Shown here: in pieces, positions 34,221 to 43,175 of the stretch | How positions within the stretch are numbered: position 1 is the stretch's first letter | Layout of the letters: each line of letters opens with the position of its first letter | From: Gonatopus flavifemur | Taxonomy: Eukaryota > Arthropoda > Insecta > Hymenoptera > Dryinidae | Assembly (NCBI GenBank): GCA_018340375.1 | Contig: JAFFJZ010000013.1 | Location: 2,954,501-3,018,500, forward strand | DNA: 64,000 nucleotides | Direction: 5' to 3' | The notes under the pieces: generated by a model | The model's database searches: none | What the model saw: only the letters and a program-made list of their open reading frames with translations | What the model was told of the DNA's origin: nothing | Program-made: the position numbers and the translations under genes

Positions 34221-35460
34221 GTGCGAAGAATTGTGTCGCCAATCCAAATGATAAAATTTGAAAAGAAAATCATCATCGCATTGTTGAGCGAGTTTTTTTT
34301 TGTTGATGAATCGTTCATCTTTACAAAAAACAGAATTTTTCCATCGTTTTCTATAAAGGATTTCCCACACTAGATACAATCGATTAGTTTTCCCATACCC
34401 GAAAGATTGTTTGTATGAATGCATTTTTACAGCCAATATTCACATATTTTGAGGTAATCAATAATTTACTTCATTATCCACAAACAATTCATGAATTTTT
34501 ACACGCTTCTCTTCTTTAAAGTAACATCACTTTGTTGTATACAAACTTAAACCTTAAAATCATATGATATGTCATTTATTCTCACATATTATATGTTTCT
34601 TGCACTGAAATGAATTATTCACTGATTATTACATTGCATAATTCATTTCACTTCATTAAGCACTCTCCAAATCTCGTACACGCACCTATTCAATAAATTT
34701 ATGAAGGAAAATATACAATCAATTATATCTTGGACATTATTTTTATCCAAAAACGTTTACAAACTCAGGAGGACTCTGATTGGATTCTTGTTAATCGAAG
34801 TTCTTGGTATTCGTTATGAATCCTTTTTGAGCGGAACAGGACTACCTTTCGAACTTCAATGGGGGTTCATGTTCACTGTCATGACGAGTAGTCTTCACGA
34901 ATACTTCATGCATTTCTCATGTGTGGAGTTCCCACATGTATTCATGAAGAACTTCTCAGGAATTCTTTTGATACTCTGTGTATTCGTTTGGAATACTTCA
35001 TGAATTCATAGAAACGCATTCCATAGATATTCCTTACTCTGAATCCTCTGCAAACTGAAAAGGGACTTGTGTGCTGTAGGCGTCTTGAATTTGAAAAAAA
35101 ACTATATTTTTTGTATAAATATTATGAATAATGGGATATGCAGAAATAATCTTATGTAGTAGACTTCAAAAATAAGAGGTAGATATGAATATACTGGTTA
35201 AAACAACCTTTGATTTGTAATGTATAATATAATCGAAACATTATGGATATGGAGACGACGAAGAGGGAACCCGTCACCTCCGAGCGAGTGTCGAGCGCGA
35301 AGTGCGTTAATTCGCGACTTCCCCGACAGGCGGCGCTCGTGTATACCGCTAGGTTTGAATCAGCGACAACCGTCGAGAGCAGATACCTCGACTTTTCATT
35401 GGCTTAGAGTTTGAAAAACCCCTCCAGGGAACCTCTAACCAATCACGGCGCTCACCAAGG
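34221..35460. other. No gene recognised
   Basis: AT-rich; a 100-codon plus frame at 34701-35003 is Phe/Leu-rich but has no motif or splice sites that I would defend. 35270-35345 is a GC-rich patch with CGAGCGCGAAGTGCG that may belong to the promoter region of the next feature. Confidence 0.3.
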
Positions 35461-35471
35461 AAATTCGTGTG

Positions 35472-35479
35472 TATAAATA
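35472..35479 (+). promoter_or_regulatory. Candidate TATA box (TATAAATA)
   Basis: TATAAATA is followed about 30 bases later by TTCACTCC/TTCACAAG pyrimidine-purine motifs of initiator type, and lies 1.1 kb upstream of the 36561 ORF with a good splice donor between. No other core promoter in the window has this arrangement. Inference only. Confidence 0.4.
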
Positions 35480-35595
35480 TCGCGACATTTCCTTAGCTGT
35501 ACACACTTCACTCCACTACACTTCACAAGACACTTCGCTCCTGTCAATAGCCGAATCTCCAACGCTGGAACATCAACAGTCCTTCTCAGGATTTC

Positions 35596-35960
35596 ATATC
35601 TCCGAATCAACGCGGGATCAAACTTCAACAAGCAAATTCATCACTGATAGTCCTTTTAAGGACTCTACAAAGGACTCGACAATCAACGAGTTGTATTTTG
35701 GACTAGTGCTTGAACAGTGATCGAACGAAGTTCAAGCACGAATCATTCAAAATACCAAAGGAGAATAACTTGGAAGTATATCTCCGAATCAACGCGGGAT
35801 CAAGCTTCAACAAGCAAATTCATCGCTGATAGTCCTTTCAAGGACTCTACAAAGGACTGGACAATCAACGAGTGGTATTTCGAACTAGTGCTTGAACAGT
35901 GATCGAACGAAGTTCAAGCACGAATGATTCAGAATCCACGGACCAACTGACCAGTATAAC
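35596..35960 (+). repeat. 182-bp tandem duplication in the putative 5' leader
   Basis: ATATCTCCGAATCAACGCGG occurs at 35596 and 35778. The units stay about 93% identical through GTGCTTGAACAGTGATCGAA. Frames differ between the units and both hit stops, so it is probably untranslated leader. Confidence 0.85.
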
Positions 35961-36560
35961 GGGTCAAGCACGGATTTCTTCAATTACGCGGGAGGATCCA
36001 TTTGGATTCCATTTTTTCTCCCACAAAAGGTGGTAACTGCGATCCTGTGCTACAAACAGCCAGGATCACTAGCAGTTTCAACAAATTACCACATAAGGTG
36101 AAGCGAGTTGCTAAGGCACTCGCGGGGTTTATAAAAAGTAAGTGTTTTACACTATTTGGGTGGGTGAAAAATCTAAGTTCCTTTACCTCAATGGTAACAT
36201 TGGAATTTCGATGAAACCTTGAGTTTTTAGAAGCCAAATGGAATTCAATCCTCGTAGATTCAAGCCACATATTTGAATATGAATTTTTTTTTTCTCAACT
36301 TTCGCTCAACAAATGAAATCAGAAACTTTTTTTTATTTTTAAATCGAACTTTCTATAGATTCAAGTTTCATACTAGAATACAAACCAAAATTTGTAAATC
36401 TTTCTTTTAATTCGTTTTCACTCTCTCTTTTTCTCCGTTTATTCGAATATCAGTTATCTCTCTCTTTTATTCTCATATTTAGAAGTACTAAAGAATTATA
36501 TTTTAACAGATTTTCTTTTTCTGTCCCTTTTTCAGTGGAAACCAAGATATACATGATAGG

Positions 36561-36863
36561 ATGAAATATCTAGAAGACAGAATCCGGGGAACAAAGAACA
36601 GGATAAAAACTCATTATAGGGACGTTAGGGAAAATAGAATCCCACCCGCAGGAAGGAAGAGGAAACGTTTCCTCAATAATCTGAGTACCTATGAGGAATC
36701 CCTAATGAAATTGAATGAAGAATTAAATAATTTGAAATTATATTTAGCTTCATTGAAAATAAGAGGGGATTTATTTGTAGAAGGAGAAGATTGGGACGTT
36801 CAACCTCTTCCTCCATGCAAGGAATTATATGAATCTAGTCCCTGCTCACAATGCAAATCATAA
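36561..36863 (+). CDS. Putative 100-aa protein of a small spliced gene, unrecognised
   Basis: The ORF starts at ATG 36561 and lies in an exon bounded upstream by TTTTTCTGTCCCTTTTTCAG (acceptor, exon from 36536). A strong donor AAAAAGTAAGTG lies at 36138 of the preceding candidate exon, and AATAAA follows at 36928. The protein begins basic (about residues 1-40, with RIRGTKNRIKTHYRDVRENR and RKRKRF), then shows a Leu/Asn/Glu-rich helix with heptad-like Leu spacing (LSTYEESLMKLNEELNNLKL, about 42-61) and ends acidic with CKELYESSPCSQCKS, a possible CxxC. Joining to the upstream exon does not extend a long frame, so the upstream exon is probably leader. Function unknown; it could be a host gene or an unrecognised element gene. 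Confidence 0.4.
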   Translation: MKYLEDRIRGTKNRIKTHYRDVRENRIPPAGRKRKRFLNNLSTYEESLMKLNEELNNLKLYLASLKIRGDLFVEGEDWDVQPLPPCKELYESSPCSQCKS

Positions 36864-36927
36864 AAATTGATCTTCATGATAAATTTGAAATTTGTAATTA
36901 TAAATATCAATATCAATATACAAAGTT

Positions 36928-36933
36928 AATAAA
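36928..36933 (+). terminator. Candidate poly(A) signal AATAAA
   Basis: AATAAA 65 bases after the 36863 stop codon, with a second TAATAAA-type site at about 36947. Consistent with the end of the putative spliced transcript. Confidence 0.4.
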
Positions 36934-36999
36934 TATGAAAAAGTCATAATAAATTAAATCTTGTAACTATATTCTAAACGAGTCAAACAGTTTCATTGA

Positions 37000-37090
37000 A
37001 GTATCCTTCCCCCAGTCCTTGTTTAGTCTAACTAACTGGAGTGGGGTAACAAAGGGGTTGTCAAACTTGATTTGGCAATTCCTAATAACT
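37000..37090 (-). repeat. Dispersed repeat, inverted copy of 19851-19930
   Basis: The reverse complement reads AGGAATTGCCAAATCAAGTT then GACAACCCC and later CAAGGACTGGGGGAAGGATA, colinear with 19851-19930. The two lie 17 kb apart in opposite orientation. Flanks do not give a convincing target duplication. Confidence 0.6.
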
Positions 37091-37721
37091 GCTGTCTTTT
37101 GCAGATAACTATACGAAAGGTTTTGACGTAACAACTAAAAAATGAAGACCTGTTATATTATATTCAATAATGAGGACCTGTTGGTGTACAAATATGTAGA
37201 AGTAGATATTCATGATCAGGTATGATATTTAAGAGAAGAATTTTCTGAAAATACACAAAAATAAAAATACGAATATTTTACGAAAAACCAAGTACTTGAA
37301 AGTAAACCATTTCGGAATATCATATATGTTATAAATGAGTTCAAAATCATGAAAATTGTTGTAGAATAAGGAACTATTAGTAGCCTGACTCGTGCGACTG
37401 AAGATACGATTCATTCTAAAACGATCTCTGCAAAAGTTTCATCTCTCCTGTTGTTACATTCAAGCTGAATGAATAATGAGAGCCCAAGTGGGTTTTCATA
37501 TCACAGAAATAATCTGAGGACATTACAAATTTTCGATGGACTCACAATGAAGATTCTTCAGTTTAGGATACCCTTCCCCCCTCAATTAACAGTTCTTTTG
37601 CTGAATATTAATATTTTCATCTTTCCCATATAAGCGTGGATTGATCCGTTACTTTGACACAGAGTATCCAACCAATTTTGTCCAAAACTAACATCACACA
37701 TAAAATCCCATATATAATATA

Positions 37722-38372
37722 TCGAATAACATGGAAAAATGTAATTTTACAGTGAACGCTGCGTTACTTAAAACAATTCATATTTTCGTGTCTCAAAATA
37801 GAATATTGGAAAGAAATATCTTGCGAGTTGATTGTGTGATGACAAAAACTGTACACCGAGGAAAAAGTATTCTAAATTTATCTCAATTACATAAAATGTC
37901 AACTACAAGAAAATTTTATATGACCCGAAGATGGTTTGTATATCCCTTTCCTTCGAAGACGTCACGTATCGAAAAATAGTTTTTAATATAATTCATGAGG
38001 CATTTGGAGGAGAGGGTTCAGGTAACATTTTTTCCAGTCTAAATTGCCGTGTTATGCTAAAAAAATGTTACCTGAACCCTCTCTTTCAAATGCCTCATAA
38101 ATTATAATGAAAACTATTTTTCGATACGTGACGCCTTCGAAGGAAAGGGATAAGCAAACCATCTTCGGGTCATATAAGATTTTTTAGTAGTTGACGGATT
38201 TGATGTGATTAAAATAAGTTCGGAATACTTTTTTATCAGTGTACAGTTTTTGTCATCACACAATCAACTCGCAAGATACTTCTTTCCAATATTCTATTTT
38301 GAGATACGAAAATATGAATTGTTTTAAGTAACGCAGCGTTCACTGTAAAATGACATTTTCCATATTATTCGA
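37722..38372. repeat. 651-bp near-perfect palindrome flanked by TA
   Basis: Left arm TCGAATAACATGGAAAAATG... pairs with the right end ...CATTTTCCATATTATTCGA. About 310-bp arms are about 90% complementary around a short centre near 38045 (GTTACC repeated inversely about TTCCAGTCTAAATTGCCG). TA lies at 37720-37721 and 38373-38374. An inner TA-CACCGAGGAAAAAGTATTC / GAATACTTTTTTATCAGTG-TA pair at 37854-38241 could be ends of a smaller element at its core. The 82-codon ORF inside is arm sequence. Fold-back MITE or inverted dimer. Confidence 0.85.
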
Positions 38373-38713
38373 TACATAACATCTCTTTCCATAATCACTA
38401 ACGATGCTAAGTAGTTGTCATTCATATGGGAAGAATATCCGAAAATATATATAATTTATATATTATTTATATATAAATTATATATAATTATGCCCCAATT
38501 GTATACAATTTCGGACATTCAAAAGCACACTGTTGGTCGAGAAAAATTGATGTGGTAAAGGGTTAATTTGGTTCCTATGAATTTGGATACAATCGGGGTT
38601 GGAACTTCATACAGATTTGACATAAGCTCCTAGAGACGAATGATCTTGGCTGAATTGATTTACCTATTCAACGGATTCAACGGATGTATGAAATGAGTTT
38701 TTTTTACTGACAG

Positions 38714-38858
38714 CAAACCCATTGTACATCAAAATACGAAACATCAATGATATTAAGGGAACGGAAGGAGACTTCATAACTTTGAAAGATTATATGAATG
38801 CAAACAGGATACCAGCACTGCAGGCAGCAGAAACCATCAGGTGCCATCATCTCCAAAG
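38714..38858 (+). CDS. Candidate internal exon of an unrecognised gene
   Basis: A 145-bp open segment between TTTTTTTACTGACAG and GGTACTTTT (donor GT at 38859). It encodes 47 codons including INDIKGTEGDFITLKDYMN and RIPALQAAETIRCHH in one frame. The codon choice and composition look more coding than the surrounding AT-rich DNA. Possibly the same gene as the 42233-42313 exon; intervening exons are not identifiable, and 39.5-41.6 kb has been invaded by fold-back elements. It may be chance. Confidence 0.3.
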
Positions 38859-39581
38859 GTACTTTTCTGCACATGATTTATGACATAAGCAATTTTATGA
38901 ATATACACGAGGTGATTCAAGCTGCATAGATTATATTTCGAAGGCTTGTATTTTTTTTCTGCAGCCAAAATACAACTTTTCAATTCGCCAAAATTTGATT
39001 CGAGGTTTAATTCATGAGATAAGAGACTTGTACTGTTAGATTTTCTTTCGAATTTGAATCACTCAGAAGTACTGCACTCTGGAAAGTTTTTATGGGAATT
39101 TTTACATACTCGTATGTGAAGCGATCAACACATACATGGGCAGGAGATTTCTCATAAATATTCGGGAAAATCTTATGAACTTACAGTAAAAACCCAAGAA
39201 AAATAATAATTTTCATGTGTTCTTATGTGAAAATTCTCATACGTGAACCGCAACTAACTTTTCTCATACAAGTATGGGAAACTTCCTTTACAATAGTATG
39301 GAAAAATTTCGAATATTTTTTATAACGTGTGATATGCATACTGGAGGTTCACGACATTTGCTAAGTTCTAATACAACGAATTCCTGCAGAAAAATTGAAC
39401 TATCTTGACATTCTTTGTTTCGGAGCTATAAAGATTTGAAGTTGCACAAGTCTGGACGGTTGGATGTCGAAATATTGTAAATAACTATAACTTCAGATCG
39501 AAAAATAATAGGATACTTCAATTGTCTTCTAGAAATTCACCGTTCCTCAACTTAGTTGATGGTATCAAGCTCAAGTATGTA
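38859..39581. other. No gene recognised
   Basis: AT-rich, with short inverted ACATACTCGTATGTG-type motifs at 39110-39300. Nothing further supported. Confidence 0.3.
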
Positions 39582-40065
39582 CACGGAGAAGAATGCAGCT
39601 CGAGCGCATAGTAAACTTTTGATGAAAATCAAAGAATATCTCTTAAAATCTGAGAGTTTTTCTTGAGTAGCGTAGTAAAGAGGAAACGGTTCACAGTTCT
39701 GTTGAATTCTATTTGAAAAACACTGAAAAATTATCAATACTCAACAAACAACAGAAAGATATATGAATTTTTCCAAAGTCGCACGTAAAATTTTACAAAG
39801 TGAATATAAGGATATAATATTGAGGATTTCGAAATTTCCTTATCCACTTTGTAGAATTTTACGCGCGACTTCAGAAAAATCCACATATCTTCCTGTTGTT
39901 TGTTGAATAATGATAATTTTTCAGTGTTTTTCAAATAGAATTCAACAAAAATGTGAATCATTTTCTCTTCACTACGCTACTTGAGAAAAACTCTTAGATT
40001 TTGAGAAATATTCTTCAATTTTCATCAAAAGATTACTATTCACTCAAGCTGCATTTTTCTCCGTG
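39582..40065. mobile_element. 484-bp fold-back MITE, TIR CACGGAGAA, TA target
   Basis: Starts CACGGAGAAGAATGCAGCTC and ends GCTGCATTTTTCTCCGTG with TA on both sides (39580-39581, 40066-40067). Arms pair along their length (for example CTTGAGTAGCGTAGT with ACTACGCTACTTGAG). The two small ORFs at 39552-39961 are arm sequence. Ends of the CAC..AGA type and TA duplication fit Tc1/mariner-superfamily MITEs. Confidence 0.9.
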
Positions 40066-40326
40066 TATCATACAGCACTTGTAAGTTATTCAAATTTGAG
40101 AATAATTTCAAAATGTTTATACTGTAACAACCAAATCTCAAATTAAATTTTTCTCAATAGTAAGTTTGTTGCATTTTGGCTGCGTGATATGCACTCCAAC
40201 CTCTTACCGCATGATTTTTTTCCGACCGGAAATGCCCCAAGTGGAAAAAATATTCAAAATTGTGAACATTTAATGAAAAATTGTATATAATTCAGAATTT
40301 TAGAAATTTTTTCATATGGGTAGGAA

Positions 40327-40605
40327 TTGTTTTATATCGTCGGTGATTGTGTGACATGGTCATGGGAGCTCCTTTGTAAGGGCAAATTTTCTGATAGACT
40401 TGGAGTTGAAGCATATTTTTTCATGTATTCGATTGATGGAAGCCCTTCCAAAACGTTCGGTCTTCTGGCACATGTCCAGTCTTGTCCATGCATTAATCCG
40501 GCCCTGTTTGTATCACAAATGATACGCAATGCGGTGAAGAGGTGGAGATATAAGTCCGGTTTGGGTCATCTTGTATACAAGAAGAGAAATGAAACGTCAT
40601 CGTAA
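40327..40605 (+). CDS. Unrecognised 92-codon ORF between two MITEs
   Basis: Encodes a Cys- and aromatic-containing stretch (VTWSWELLCKGKFSDRLGVE, FGLLAHVQSCPCINPALFV, KRWRYKSGLGHLVYKK). Composition is protein-like and the frame lies in DNA that is not arm sequence, so it could be an exon of the same gene as the 38714 and 42233 candidates. No splice acceptor was chosen with confidence and I recognise no family. Confidence 0.2.
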   Translation: MFYIVGDCVTWSWELLCKGKFSDRLGVEAYFFMYSIDGSPSKTFGLLAHVQSCPCINPALFVSQMIRNAVKRWRYKSGLGHLVYKKRNETSS

Positions 40606-40655
40606 TTGCGAATGGCAGTGATCGTTGAAAAAATAAATGCGAATGCAGTTAGATA

Positions 40656-41640
40656 CACTAAGAAAAAAATTCATTCCAGTCAAATAAATGTTTATTCGTT
40701 CTTTATCCAATAAATATTTATTTGAATCAACAGAATATTCTTTGTAACCAAGATAATTTATTCGAACTGAATGAATGGTCATAATGAATAATTCTGTTGA
40801 TTCTCATAAATATTTATTGGATAGAGGACATCATCATCATGAGGTAATCAGTCTCATGACTGGTTTGATGAAATCCTCCAACCCTGTCTATTATCCGCTA
40901 ATCGCTTAATTTCTGCATATCTACGACAACCCTTATCTTGTATAATTTGCTTCATATAGCTTAATCTAGGTCCACCTCTCCGAGTTTTACCATTCATTTT
41001 TCCTTCTGATATTGTTTCCAATAAGCTCTCATGCCTCAATGTGTGTCCTATCAGATTACTTCTCCTTTTGACGACTTGTCTCGAGAGACTTCTTTTTTCA
41101 TTTACCTTCTCAAGTACTTCTCCATTTCTCACTTTCTCTATCCACTTCATTCTAAGCATCTTTCTATAACACCACATTCCAAAAGCTTCAAGTCTTCGTT
41201 GGTCCGTTTTTCCAATTGTCCAAGTTTCGCAACCATATAATGCTGTGCTCCAAACGTAACTCTTCAAGAATTTCTTCCTCATTGCTAAGCTAATATTTTT
41301 CGAACATAGTAACTGTTTCTTTTGGTGGAAAGCCTGTTTTCCTTGTGCTATTCTTGCTTTTATATCCCTTTCGCTTTTACCGTTTTCTGTAATTATGCTT
41401 CCTAGACATTTAAATTCTTCCACTTGTTGAACTGTCTCTGCATCTATTTTGATTTTCGTTCTCCTTGATTTTCTCGCTGTCGTACAAATCATGAATTTTT
41501 TTTTGTCCTCATTTATATTCATACAATGGTTTTCTAGTAATAATGACTTCATAGTGTTGAGGGTATTTTCTAACTCAGCACCACTCGAGGATAGAGCACA
41601 AATAAACATTTATTTGACTGGAACCAATTTTTTTTCAGTG
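40656..41640. mobile_element. Fold-back MITE split by LINE copy C; TIR CACTAAGAAAAAAATTCATT, TA target
   Basis: Left end CACTAAGAAAAAAATTCATT, right end ..ATTTTTTTTCAGTG, TA at 40654-40655 and 41641-41642. The halves 40656-40826 and 41597-41640 pair (CAGTCAAATAAATGTTTATT against AATAAACATTTATTTGACTG). Between them sits LINE copy C with its own 8-bp duplication, so the MITE is the older insertion (about 215 bp before the LINE arrived). Confidence 0.9.
40827..41588 (-). pseudogene. RTE/BovB-like LINE, copy C (5'-truncated 3' end)
   Basis: A 251-codon minus-strand frame, uninterrupted, from ELENTLNTMKSLLLENHCMN through the thumb (YGCETWTIGKTDQRRLEAFG, RRGGPRLSYM) to the C-terminal QGWRISSNQS and a 3' (ATG)n tail at 40831-40841. 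It is about 85% identical to copy B. GGATAGAG at 40819-40826 and 41589-41596 is a perfect 8-bp target duplication, a clean 5'-truncated target-primed insertion. No catalytic RT motif is included. Confidence 0.9.
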
Positions 41641-41642
41641 TA

Positions 41643-42232
41643 GTGAAGATTATTGCGATCACCTTCATAATAGATATGGCAATTAAATTCGTCATCGCCG
41701 GTCGGAGATGAACAGTAACAACATAGTTTTGAGATTTTCAGTTTTCGGAACATTCTGATTTTCTTCACAGCGGAATATGAATAAGGGCATAATTTGAGGG
41801 TTGGTTATACAGGAAAACGGTTAGTTATGAAACGTAAAAACGGTCACTATAATGTCACGTTCCCAATATAATTTATATATCAAATATATTCAATTATTTG
41901 ATTATATATAAATTATACATAATTTTGGAAACTTTTCTATTTCAATTTCTTCTTCCCTTTTTAGAATTTCAATAATCAAAGATTCGACTACTTCTGAATT
42001 CCACGTAAATTATGCCCTGAAACGAATTTGTTTTCAATTACTAAACTCTCACTGATAGTAGTTTTGAATTAAAATTTCAACAAACACCAAAAATTTGATT
42101 TGCATATTGAGATGTATCTAATGTCATTCTAGGTATCAAGAAGGCATACTAACAATATATGATTGATAAGAATAACAATATATAATTGAGTACTGATATG
42201 TATTGCTATATGATAATTCTTCCATATTTCAG
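41643..42232. other. No gene; AT palindrome near 41870-41930
   Basis: Contains AATATAATTTATATATCAAATATATTCAATTATTTG.. with a complementary ATATATAAATTATA, an AT hairpin. Otherwise nothing supportable. Confidence 0.35.
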
Positions 42233-42313
42233 CAACAGAAGTTGATGCCAAATCACTCGGTGGAGGAATCATCCGAAGGAAATACATCTGATGTGGAAGA
42301 TCAAAAAATATGA
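42233..42313 (+). CDS. Candidate terminal exon of an unrecognised gene
   Basis: Follows ATATTTCAG (acceptor 42231-42232) and encodes QQKLMPNHSVEESSEGNTSD..DQKI then TGA. The Ser/Glu/Asp-rich, polar C-terminus and clean acceptor resemble the last exon of a host gene. No convincing poly(A) signal immediately after. The upstream partner may be the 38714-38858 segment, but phases are not directly compatible, so another exon would be needed. Confidence 0.3.
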   Translation, partial: QQKLMPNHSVEESSEGNTSDVEDQKI

Positions 42314-42884
42314 ATGACTTTCATCGTACATACATTTTAGATCTACACATCTTTTGTTAAGAAAGCACATATAACTTTTCTTTTGTGTGAGAGAATAATT
42401 ACTTCTCAAATTGTTGAATTTATTTACAAGAGCAATATTGTGTTTATATCGAATGAGGTATTGAATACAAAACCCTTACTATTCCATATCAGTTATTTTA
42501 TTTCATAATCATTTATTGGGAAAATTGCATCTGAATTACATACATTTTGACAAATGTATATAGAATATTCGACATTTCAGTTTACACAGTTTGATTCAAT
42601 TGTCTTCGTATAAAAATTATCAAACAAAATAACTCATATGGAACAGCTGGGATTTTTGGAATGATATTTCCTTGAACTATTATACAAAGAAAAAAAAAAT
42701 TGAGAATTCTGTCCAGAAAAAATGATTTGTTCTCCAAGAACATTGTGTTCATTTTCCATTTTTTTGTTCATTTTCCCAACTACAGAGACAACAAATATTG
42801 TCATCTTAATTAACTCCTTGTAGTTTACGTGCCCACAATTGTGTTGCTCACAATTTCGTTTCTCATTAAACTTACTTGAAGGTA
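42314..42884. other. No gene recognised
   Basis: AT-rich sequence, possibly 3' untranslated or intergenic. Confidence 0.3.
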
Positions 42885-43175
42885 CACTAAGAGAAGAGCG
42901 GTTTGGAGGTTCTATAAATAGGAGAATAGAATAGAATATTTATTGCTTATAAGGATTACATAGACCCTCTAGCAAGGGGGTGGAGTTGTACACAAGGATT
43001 CGTTGCCTATAATAGAATGTGAATCATATGATATCACAATCTTAACCTATCTTAAGTATCTAAGCTATAGAATACATTTACAATGTAATAATAGCATGAC
43101 GTTTTCCCAGTCGACTATTTGCTTGCATCTGTAGTTCATTGTTCACCTATTACAAACGCTCTAAGTGATAATACA

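Noticed and set aside
34701..35003. 100-codon hydrophobic ORF (possible membrane protein)
   Set aside because: Phe/Leu richness is explained by AT-rich DNA; no promoter, splice sites or recognisable family.
19851..37090. Maverick/Polinton bounded by inverted AGGAATTGCC repeats
   Set aside because: Six-base flanks differ (TATTTA and AATAAC) and no polymerase, integrase, ATPase or capsid gene lies between.
37731..37979. 82-codon ORF
   Set aside because: Lies wholly within a palindrome arm.
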